A stretch of DNA of 64,000 nucleotides from Physcousia sp015060555 (lineage in GTDB: Bacteria; Bacteroidota; Bacteroidia; Bacteroidales; Bacteroidaceae): assembly GCA_015060555.1 (NCBI GenBank), contig SUYG01000045.1, positions 124,001 through 188,000 on the forward strand, in the 5' to 3' direction. A program made the translations under genes and the position numbers. This document shows positions 16,541-23,183 of this stretch, in pieces. The notes beneath the pieces were generated by a model. That model saw only the letters and a list, made by a program, of their open reading frames with translations, was not told where the DNA came from and did no database searches. Each line of letters starts with the position of its first letter. The stretch's first letter is position 1.

Positions 16541-17344
16541 ATGGAAGCAAAACGGATTTTAGTCGTTGACGATGAGCAGGATTTGTGCGATATCTTGCTC
16601 TTCAACCTGCGTGCTGCAGGCTATGAGGCTGAAGCGGCATACTCGGCAGAAGAGGCACTGAAGAGGCTGGAAGCCGGCCCACCTCCTGCCCTTCCCCAAG
16701 GAAGGGGAGACGAGGATGAGTCAAACGGCAGTCCAACGCCCCCCGCCGGGGGGCTGCGGGGGGCTTTCCCTCCCTTTGACCTCCTGCTGCTGGATGTGAT
16801 GATGCCCGGCATGTCGGGCTTCGAGCTAGCTCGGCTGCTGAAGGCAGACGAGCGCACGGCATCGATGCCGATTATCTTTCTGACAGCTAAGGATGCCGAG
16901 GAGGATGTGCTGCATGGTTTCGGACTGGGAGCTGACGACTACGTCTCGAAACCTTTCTCCCTGCGCGAAGTGTTGGCACGGGTGAAGGCTGTACTGAACA
17001 GGAAACCGAGCTCCGCACCCGCACCGAAGGCGGAACTGCAGTTTGAGGGGCTCGTTGTCAATGTCATCAATAAAACAATCTGCATCGACGGTCAGCCCGT
17101 CGCCGTCACCCGTACGGAGTTTGAACTGCTGAAGCTGCTGTTGGAATACCGCGGGCAAGTGTTCAGCCGGCAGCAGCTGCTCGACAGCGTATGGCCGAAG
17201 GATGTCATCGTCACGGAACGCACCGTTGATGTGAATGTTGCACGCCTGCGCAAGAAGCTGGGGCGCTACGGAGCCTGTCTCGTATCGCGGACGGGTTTCG
17301 GCTATATGTTCGATGTATCTAAACCCTTAACACTTTTCTCCTAA
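16541..17344 (+). CDS. PhoB/OmpR-type response regulator with a REP-encoded insertion in the receiver domain
   Basis: 267 residues: receiver (1-155) and winged-helix DNA-binding domain (about 165-260, with TRTEFELLKLL, VTERTVDVNVARLRKKL and GFGYMF). Acidic pocket ILVVDDE, phosphoacceptor Asp85 in LLLLDVMMPGMSGFE, and FLTAKD lysine are all present. Asp85 lies about 30 residues later than usual because residues 47-78 (Pro/Gly-rich, from PPPALPQGRGDE to GAFPP) are an in-frame insertion between helix 2 and strand 3, encoded by a G/C-rich palindromic repeat pair. The site is a surface loop, so function may survive. The partner kinase follows at 17420. By homology it would control phosphate-responsive genes, including the symporter just upstream. 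Confidence 0.9.
   Translation: MEAKRILVVDDEQDLCDILLFNLRAAGYEAEAAYSAEEALKRLEAGPPPALPQGRGDEDESNGSPTPPAGGLRGAFPPFDLLLLDVMMPGMSGFELARLLKADERTASMPIIFLTAKDAEEDVLHGFGLGADDYVSKPFSLREVLARVKAVLNRKPSSAPAPKAELQFEGLVVNVINKTICIDGQPVAVTRTEFELLKLLLEYRGQVFSRQQLLDSVWPKDVIVTERTVDVNVARLRKKLGRYGACLVSRTGFGYMFDVSKPLTLFS
16677..16772. repeat. REP-like palindrome pair inside the response regulator gene
   Basis: Two G/C-rich palindromes, CTTCCCC-AAG-GAAGGGG (about 16691-16707) and CCCCCC-GCC-GGGGGG followed by further G runs (about 16738-16772), flank about 30 bp. They add 90-100 bp, a multiple of three, to the receiver coding sequence and resemble the copies at 51749-51866. Confidence 0.6.
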
Positions 17345-17404
17345 ACCCTTAACACTTATCCCTAAAACCCTTAAGCCTTGAACCCTAAACCCAATCATAA
17401 GCTA
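17319..17404. repeat. Telomere-like 21-23 bp tandem repeats between regulator and kinase genes
   Basis: Three to four degenerate units beginning CTAAACCCTTAA (17319, 17341, 17362, 17385). The first overlaps the last codons of the regulator, encoding its SKPLTLFS end, and the others fill the gap before the kinase. Confidence 0.6.
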
Positions 17405-17419
17405 ACTGAAGGCCATAAG

Positions 17420-18361
17420 ATGTGGCTGACCGTGATGTCTGTGTTTGCGGTCTATGCCACCATCTTCATCCTCTTTGAGGACTACGACCGCAAATTCCTC
17501 ATGCCATTCGATGAGGTCAGCGACTGGCACCTGCTGCTCTTCTCACTGGCGGTGATGGCGGTCCTCGCCTTTCTGTTGTTCCGCTATGCCAGACGGATGG
17601 ACGAGCGCATCAGTCGCGAACAGGCCGAGAAGGAGAATCGCATGCGCCGGGAGCTGACGCAGAATATTGCACACGAGCTGAAGACGCCCGTGGCCAGTAT
17701 CCTCGGATACACAGAGACGATTCTCGACAATCCCGCCATCAGCGACGACATGAGTCGCCAGTTCATCGTACGCACTCATTCGCAAGCGCAACGCCTGACG
17801 GCGCTGTTGCAGGATATCTCCACGCTCAACAAGATGGACTACGCCCCCGACCTGCTGAAGATGGAGCGGGTGGATGTGTCAGCTCTCTTCGCCGACATCG
17901 TTCAGGAGACAGCACTCGCCATCGATGCACGGCAGATGACTTTGCGTAACTATCTGCCGCAGGACATCATCGTACAGGGCAACCCCTCGCTGCTATACAG
18001 CATATTCCGTAACCTCGTGGATAACGCCGTCAGCTATGCCGGACAGGGTTCTGTCGTTGAGGTCAGCGCCGTAGAGCAGCCCAGTCATTGGCGGTTCACC
18101 TTCAAGGACAACGGCATAGGCATACCCGCCGAGCATCTGCCCCGCATCTTCGAACGCTTCTATCGCATAGACAAAGGCCGCAGCCGCGACATGGGCGGCA
18201 CCGGCCTCGGACTGGCCATCGTGAAGAATGCTGTGTTGCTACACGGTGGCAATATCGCTATCAGCAATGCTGAACCAAGCGGTCTTAAGTTCGAATTTAC
18301 GCTCAGTAAGAAAGGTCAGGCGCACAAACAGACCGCCGGAGGCTTCGCTGAAAGACTTTAG
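17420..18361 (+). CDS. PhoR-like sensor histidine kinase
   Basis: 313 residues from the ATG at 17420. A longer frame from a TTG at 17378 would start inside the tandem repeat and is less likely. Two membrane helices (WLTVMSVFAVYATIFILF and WHLLLFSLAVMAVLAFLLF) enclose a very short periplasmic loop, followed by HisKA (NIAHELKTPVASILGY) and HATPase_c with N box (FRNLVDNAVSYA), DNGIGIP, and GTGLGLAIVKN. The tiny sensor loop is like PhoR, which senses through the transporter rather than an extracellular domain. It is the evident partner of the upstream regulator. Confidence 0.88.
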   Translation: MWLTVMSVFAVYATIFILFEDYDRKFLMPFDEVSDWHLLLFSLAVMAVLAFLLFRYARRMDERISREQAEKENRMRRELTQNIAHELKTPVASILGYTETILDNPAISDDMSRQFIVRTHSQAQRLTALLQDISTLNKMDYAPDLLKMERVDVSALFADIVQETALAIDARQMTLRNYLPQDIIVQGNPSLLYSIFRNLVDNAVSYAGQGSVVEVSAVEQPSHWRFTFKDNGIGIPAEHLPRIFERFYRIDKGRSRDMGGTGLGLAIVKNAVLLHGGNIAISNAEPSGLKFEFTLSKKGQAHKQTAGGFAERL

Positions 18362-18366
18362 TTATT

Positions 18367-19179
18367 CTATTTATAGGTGTAGCTTATGACCATGGACATG
18401 TAGCCTTTGGGCCATTTGGCACGGTCGATGTAGAACTTGGCTGTGCCGTAGGAGAGGAGGTAGAGGTCGGGCTTGACTTCGCGGAACTCATGTTGCATGT
18501 AGTTCTGCCCCTCGCTGTAGCTGAGACGGGCAATCTGCCAGCAGCCGTCGGCAATGTGCACTGTCATGCTGCCAAGTTTCACGACGTAGAAGGTCTTCTC
18601 GTTGGCGGTGTAGCTGCCAACATATTTCATGCCGGTGTCCTGCTTCTTCTTACGTTTTTTCTGCAAGTCCTTGACCTTCTCACGCACTTTCTTGTAGAAC
18701 TTGTCATATACGTTGGCGCTGAGCATCTTGTCATGCTTGAGGAAAGAGGCCACCTGCTTGGGCTTCAGCTCCTGCTTCATCTCCACCATGCGGACATTCG
18801 ACGCTGTCGTCTTCCCGTCGGCATAGTGAACGTCCTCTGCTATCGTGATGCCGAAATGCTTATGCTCCCTGAGGGCTGAAAGGATAGGCCCGTAGCCTGC
18901 CAGTCGGGCTGCAAAGGTGACGACGCGGCGGTGGGGAAACTTCTTCAAGTCGATGTCTTTCTCCAATTTGCACGTCACAGAATAGTCCAGTGTCTTGGTG
19001 CGTGCGCTGAGCGGCTTGGCATTGGCCAACACCTGCTGCAGCAGATATTCCTCGAAGGACATGCCGTTGGCCAGCACCACCGCCTCCGGCATGTCGAGCG
19101 TGTAGGCGATGTCTTCCTCATCCTGGGCATGAACGCTCAGGGTGAGGAACATCGTTAGCAGGATGAAGGCATACTTCAT
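18367..19179 (-). CDS. Secreted protein of unknown function
   Basis: 270 residues with a signal peptide (MKYAFILLTMFLTLSVHAQ, cleavage after residue 19). The mature protein is a mixed alpha/beta sequence with a lysine-rich segment near 165-185 (KKVREKVKDLQKKRKKKQD). No family is recognised. It converges on the PhoR-like kinase (5 nt gap) and starts 17 nt after the DEAD-box helicase stop on the same strand, so it may share that transcript. Confidence 0.6.
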   Translation of the reverse strand: MKYAFILLTMFLTLSVHAQDEEDIAYTLDMPEAVVLANGMSFEEYLLQQVLANAKPLSARTKTLDYSVTCKLEKDIDLKKFPHRRVVTFAARLAGYGPILSALREHKHFGITIAEDVHYADGKTTASNVRMVEMKQELKPKQVASFLKHDKMLSANVYDKFYKKVREKVKDLQKKRKKKQDTGMKYVGSYTANEKTFYVVKLGSMTVHIADGCWQIARLSYSEGQNYMQHEFREVKPDLYLLSYGTAKFYIDRAKWPKGYMSMVISYTYK

Positions 19180-19196
19180 TGGTGAATCTCTCGGAT

Positions 19197-20600
19197 TTAT
19201 TCAGCTTTCTTGCGGCGATGGTGCCCGCCTCGGTGTTTCTTCTTCTTGCCGTCACTGGCGTTGGCGCTGTTGCCGCTGTTCTCAGCCTTCGGCGCATTAC
19301 CTTGCCCGTTATCTTTGCTTTGTCCTTGTCCTTTACCTTGTTCTTTTTCTTTGCCGCGTCCGTTCCCTCGGCCATGACCGCCTCGGCCATGACCGCCTCG
19401 GCCATGACCACGCCCTTTGCTGCCGGTGCGCGATGCAGAGCCTCGACCGGTGTAGGCGGGTGCCTCGCCGAGTTCTGCCGGAACGGGCTCCTTGGGAACT
19501 TCTTTCTCGAGGAAGCGCTCGATGGCGGCGAAGAGGGGCTGGTCCTTCTCGCTGACGAGGGTGATGGCGCGACCGTCGCGGCCGGCACGGGCGGTGCGCC
19601 CGATGCGGTGGACGTAGTCTTCCTCGTCGTGGGGTACGTCGTAGTTGATGACGAGCTGTATGTCGTCGATGTCGATGCCGCGGGCCACGATGTCGGTGGC
19701 CACGAGGATATCTATCTGTCCGGCCTTGAAGCGGTACATGACATCGTCGCGCTGCTCCTGCAGCAGGTCGCTGTGCATGGCTTCGGCGTTGTAGCCTTTG
19801 CGCTTGAGGGCGATGGCCACGTCCTTGGTGTGGACTTTCTTACCCACGAAGATGATGACGCGCTCGGGCTTGCGCTCGTGGAACAGGTGCTCCACGATGC
19901 GGAGCTTCTGGGCTTCGTAGCAGACGTAGGCACTCTGACGGATGCCCTCGGCGGGCTTGTTGAGGGCTATCTTCACTTCGACGGGGTTGGTGAGGATGGT
20001 CTTGGCCAGCTCCACAATCTTGTCGGGCATGGTGGCTGAGAACATGATGGTCTGTCGCTCCTTGGGCAGGAAGGAGACAATCTGCATGATGTCCTCGGAG
20101 AAGCCCATGTCGAGCATACGGTCGGCCTCGTCGAGGATGAAGAAGCTGACGCGCGAGAGATCCACATTGCCCAGGGAGAGGTGGCTGATGAGGCGGCCGG
20201 GGGTGGCGATGACCACGTCGGCACCGAGCTGCAGGGCGCGCTTCTCCTGCTCGTAGCGGATGCCGTCGTTGCCGCCATAGACGCTGACGCTGGAGATGTC
20301 GTCGAGGTAGTAGGCGAAACCTTGCATGGCCTGGTCAATCTGCTGGGCCAGCTCGCGGGTGGGGGACATGATGATGCAGTTGATGGCATCGCGCGGAAAG
20401 CCGCCGTCGCGCAGCTGCGAGAGCACGGGCAGCAGGTAGGCGGCTGTCTTGCCGGTGCCCGTCTGGGCTACGCCGATGAGGTCGCGGCCTTCGAGCAGAG
20501 GCGGGATGGCCTGTTCCTGAATGGGCGTACACTCTGTGAAGTTCATGTCGTCGAGGGCGTCAAGGACATCGTAGTTGAGGTCGAGTTCTTCGAATTGCAT
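19197..20600 (-). CDS. DEAD-box ATP-dependent RNA helicase (RhlE-like)
   Basis: 467 residues. Helicase core about 1-370 with Q motif (FTECTPIQEQAIP), motif I AQTGTGKT, Ia PTRELAQQ, motif II DEAD in FILDEADRMLDMGF, motif III SATMP, motif V ATDIVARGID and motif VI HRIGRTARAGRDG. The basic tail (about 385-467) is Gly/Arg/Lys/Gln-rich with GRGGHGRGGHGRG repeats, typical for RNA binding in this family. Role: RNA remodelling in ribosome assembly or cold adaptation by homology. The bases coding for HGRGG are themselves a tandem repeat and may vary in length between strains. Confidence 0.92.
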   Translation of the reverse strand: MQFEELDLNYDVLDALDDMNFTECTPIQEQAIPPLLEGRDLIGVAQTGTGKTAAYLLPVLSQLRDGGFPRDAINCIIMSPTRELAQQIDQAMQGFAYYLDDISSVSVYGGNDGIRYEQEKRALQLGADVVIATPGRLISHLSLGNVDLSRVSFFILDEADRMLDMGFSEDIMQIVSFLPKERQTIMFSATMPDKIVELAKTILTNPVEVKIALNKPAEGIRQSAYVCYEAQKLRIVEHLFHERKPERVIIFVGKKVHTKDVAIALKRKGYNAEAMHSDLLQEQRDDVMYRFKAGQIDILVATDIVARGIDIDDIQLVINYDVPHDEEDYVHRIGRTARAGRDGRAITLVSEKDQPLFAAIERFLEKEVPKEPVPAELGEAPAYTGRGSASRTGSKGRGHGRGGHGRGGHGRGNGRGKEKEQGKGQGQSKDNGQGNAPKAENSGNSANASDGKKKKHRGGHHRRKKAE

Positions 20601-20609
20601 AATTGTTGG

Positions 20610-20653
20610 CTAATAGGGCCTATAGGGCTAATAGGACTTATGGGACTAATAGG
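20610..20653. repeat. 18-bp tandem repeat (CTAATAGG units) between helicase and LptF/G genes
   Basis: Two 18-bp units starting CTAATAGG at 20610 and 20628 plus a partial third at 20646. On the minus strand this is the CCTATTAG...CCCATAAG style intergenic repeat often seen in Prevotella. Confidence 0.6.
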
Positions 20654-20656
20654 TTA

Positions 20657-21841
20657 TTATCTGAGGGAACGCCGGTAGAGATAAATGGCGATGAAGGTGA
20701 AGATGATATTGGGGAACCAGGCCGCGAGGATAGGGGGCCAGCTGCTGTTGATGGCGAAGGTGGAACTGACGGTCTGGAACATGATGTAGGTGGCTGAGAG
20801 GGCGATGCCGAGACCGAGTGCGGTGCCCATGCCGCCCTTACGTTTGCGGAAGGAGAGGCAGAGGCCGATGGTCGATAGGATGAAGGCTGCGAAGGGCGCG
20901 GCAAAGCGCTTGTGGTACTCCACTTCGAAGACCTTGACGTTGCCGGAACCGCGTAGCTTCTGTCGCTCGATGTAGTCAAGCAGCTCGCTGTTGGTGAGCG
21001 TTTCCTGTTGGTTCTTGGTGGCCAGGAAGTCTTTGGGTTCCATGAAGATGACGCTATCGACAAAGTTCTTGCGTGTGATTTCTTCGCGCAAGCCTTGTAG
21101 TGTGCGGATTTTCACATCGTAGAGTTTCCAGTGGTAGCGCTCGTCGGCCAGCGTGTCATACTGGATGCGCTGGGCGGTGAGGTGGCTGACAAGACTCTTG
21201 TTCTGGAACTTGTCCAAGGAGAAGCGGTAGCCGCTCTTGACCTGCCCGTCGAAGTGGTCGATGTAAGCGATGACGCCGGTATCGACCTGCAACTGCACGT
21301 GCTCAGCCATCTGCGGCTTGCGGCGACTCTTGTAGAGCATCTCGAACTCCAAACGCTTCACGGAACCTGCAGGGATGACCTCCGAACCGAGGTAGAAACT
21401 GATGGCGGCCAGGATGGCTGAAGACAGCAAATAGGGCCGTAGCAGGCGTCCGAAGCTGATGCCGGTGCTCATCATGGCGATGATCTCGGAGTTCTCCGCC
21501 AGCTTCGAGGTGAAGAAGATGACGGCGATGAACACGAAGAGGGCCGAGAAAAGGTTGCTGTAGAAGGGGATGAAGTTGAGGTAGTAGTAGAAGAGACCGT
21601 CCAGCGGCGCATGGTTCATGGTGAACTTGTCCGAGTGCTCGGAAAAGTCGAAGACCACGGCGATGGAGATGATGAGGATGATGCTGAAGAAGTAGGTCCC
21701 CAGGAACTTGGTGATGATGTAACGGTCGAATCGGGAGAAGAGGTTGCGCTTAAAAGTAATAAAGAAAGAACGGAGCCTCCCCCCGCCCCCCCTTGTAGGG
21801 AGGGGAGCAGGATTGCGCGTAGGTTCTATATCTTTAGTCAT
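20657..21841 (-). CDS. LptF/LptG-type lipopolysaccharide export permease
   Basis: 394 residues of the YjgP/YjgQ family, with N-terminal helices (YIITKFLGTYFFSIILIISIAVVFDF), a conserved FIPFYSNLFSALFVFIAVIFFTSKLAENSEIIAMMSTGIS segment, a periplasmic domain in the middle and three C-terminal helices. With LptB it would form the inner membrane ABC complex that extracts LPS. The first 30 or so residues before FSRFDRYII are unusual: they include NPAPLPTRGGGG, encoded by a REP-like palindrome, and there is no later Met before the first helix, so the repeat seems to be translated. Tgt lies 87 bp upstream on the same strand. Confidence 0.88.
   Translation of the reverse strand: MTKDIEPTRNPAPLPTRGGGGRLRSFFITFKRNLFSRFDRYIITKFLGTYFFSIILIISIAVVFDFSEHSDKFTMNHAPLDGLFYYYLNFIPFYSNLFSALFVFIAVIFFTSKLAENSEIIAMMSTGISFGRLLRPYLLSSAILAAISFYLGSEVIPAGSVKRLEFEMLYKSRRKPQMAEHVQLQVDTGVIAYIDHFDGQVKSGYRFSLDKFQNKSLVSHLTAQRIQYDTLADERYHWKLYDVKIRTLQGLREEITRKNFVDSVIFMEPKDFLATKNQQETLTNSELLDYIERQKLRGSGNVKVFEVEYHKRFAAPFAAFILSTIGLCLSFRKRKGGMGTALGLGIALSATYIMFQTVSSTFAINSSWPPILAAWFPNIIFTFIAIYLYRRSLR
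21776..21812. repeat. REP-like palindrome at the start of the LptF/G gene
   Basis: Copy of the G-rich palindrome family in the orientation reading CTCCCCTCCC-tacaa-GGG on the minus strand. It encodes the APLPTRGGGG stretch near the permease N-terminus. Confidence 0.6.
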
Positions 21842-21876
21842 ACTTCTCAGTAATAGCGTAGTCCAGAGGACTGAAA

Positions 21877-21922
21877 CTCCCCTCCCTCCACGGGAGGGGT
21901 TGGGGGTGGGTCTGCTGGGGCT
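21877..21922. repeat. REP-like palindrome between Tgt and LptF/G genes
   Basis: CTCCCCTCCC-tccac-GGGAGGGG on the plus strand, followed by the G-run tail TTGGGGGTGGGTCTG. The four G runs would also suit a G-quadruplex. It occupies most of the 87-bp gap. Confidence 0.65.
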
Positions 21923-21928
21923 GGGTCT

Positions 21929-23131
21929 TTATAATCTCTGTGACAACCTCGGAATCATTTGGTCTTTCCATGTGCGGAAGTCGCCTTCGATGATGTGGCG
22001 GCGTGCTTCGCGCACAAGCCACAGGTAGAAAGCGAGGTTGTGGATGCTTCCTATCTGCAGGGCCAGCAACTCCTGTGCCTTGTAGAGATGATGCAGGTAG
22101 GCACGGGTGTAGGTGGTATCGACATAGCTGGTGCCGTTGGGGTCGATGGGCGAGAAGTCATTGGCCCATTTGGCGTTGCGCATATTCAGCGTGCCCTCGC
22201 TGGTGAAGAGCATGGCGTTGCGCCCGTTGCGAGTCGGCATGACACAGTCGAACATATCCACGCCAAGGCTGATGGCCTCAAGAATGTTGACGGGCGTTCC
22301 AACGCCCATGAGGTAGCGGGGACGGTCCTTGGGTAGAATGCCGTTGACGAGTTCAATCATCTCGTACATCACCTCGGCAGGTTCGCCTACGGCGAGGCCG
22401 CCGATGGCGTTACCCTCAGCATTCTTGGAGGCAACGAACTCGGCGCTCTTTGTGCGCAGGTCGCGATAGGTGCAGCCCTGAACGATGGGGAAGAGGGCTT
22501 GGTGGTAGCCGTGTTTGGCTTCAGTCTCGTTGAAACGCTGGATGCAGCGGTCTAACCAATGATGTGTGAGCTCAAGGCTCTTTTTTGCGTAGTCATAGGG
22601 CGCTGTGCCCGGGGGACATTCGTCGAAGGCCATCATGATGTCGGCGCCAATGCTGCGCTCGATGTCGATGACTTTCTCCGGCGAGAAGAAATGCTTGCTG
22701 CCGTCGATGTGGCTGCGGAACTCGCAACCCTCCTCGCGCAACTTGCGGATGCCCGTGAGCGAGAAGACCTGGAAGCCGCCGCTATCGGTGAGCATGGGGC
22801 GGTCGAAACCGTTGAACTTGTGGAGACCGCCTGCAGCCTCAAGCGTTGTCGTGCCGGGGCGCAGGTAGAGGTGGTAGGTGTTACCCAGAATGATCTCGGC
22901 ATTGATGTCCTCATAGAGGTCGCGCAGCTGCACACCCTTTACTGACCCCACAGTGCCGACAGGCATGAAAATCGGGGTGTGGATGTCGCCGTGGTCGGTG
23001 TGAATCAAACCGGCGCGGGCAGAGCTCTGAGGATCAGTATGCTGTAATCCGAAAAAGGCGGACCCACCCCCCGCCCTCACTGTGAGGGAGGGAGTGGTCA
23101 CCTTTGCTATGGGGTCTTTCATATGATTCAT
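21929..23131 (-). CDS. tgt: tRNA-guanine transglycosylase (queuine tRNA-ribosyltransferase)
   Basis: 400 residues. It exchanges guanine-34 of GUN-anticodon tRNAs for preQ1 in the queuosine pathway. Family blocks are clear: FGLQHTDPQSSARAGLI, PIFMPVGTVGSVKGV, ILGNTYHLYLRPG, MLTDSGGFQVFSL, DIMMAFDECPPG with the catalytic Asp region, and a C-terminal MRNAKWANDFSPID zinc-site region. Usual length is about 375, and the extra residues are at the start: MNHMKDPIAKVTTPSLTVRAGGGSAF precedes the normal beginning and includes a segment encoded by a REP-like palindrome. A downstream start is not obvious, so the extension is probably made. Confidence 0.93.
   Translation of the reverse strand: MNHMKDPIAKVTTPSLTVRAGGGSAFFGLQHTDPQSSARAGLIHTDHGDIHTPIFMPVGTVGSVKGVQLRDLYEDINAEIILGNTYHLYLRPGTTTLEAAGGLHKFNGFDRPMLTDSGGFQVFSLTGIRKLREEGCEFRSHIDGSKHFFSPEKVIDIERSIGADIMMAFDECPPGTAPYDYAKKSLELTHHWLDRCIQRFNETEAKHGYHQALFPIVQGCTYRDLRTKSAEFVASKNAEGNAIGGLAVGEPAEVMYEMIELVNGILPKDRPRYLMGVGTPVNILEAISLGVDMFDCVMPTRNGRNAMLFTSEGTLNMRNAKWANDFSPIDPNGTSYVDTTYTRAYLHHLYKAQELLALQIGSIHNLAFYLWLVREARRHIIEGDFRTWKDQMIPRLSQRL
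23064..23098. repeat. REP-like palindrome inside the tgt N-terminal coding region
   Basis: ACCCACCCCCCGCCCTCACT / GTGAGGGAGGGAGTGG is the minus-strand orientation of the palindrome-plus-G-tail family. It encodes TPSLTVRAGGGS of Tgt. Confidence 0.6.
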
Positions 23132-23141
23132 TTGCAGTACA

Positions 23142-23183
23142 TTCTACTCCCCGCCCTGCAAGGGAGGGGCAGGGAGGAGGGTC
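23142..23183. repeat. REP-like palindrome at the 3' end of the lon gene
   Basis: CTACTCCCCGCCC-tgcaa-GGGAGGGGCAGGGAGGAGGG, read on the plus strand. It supplies the last codons and the stop of Lon (C-terminus LLPAPPLQGGE) and fills the gap to tgt. Confidence 0.65.
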
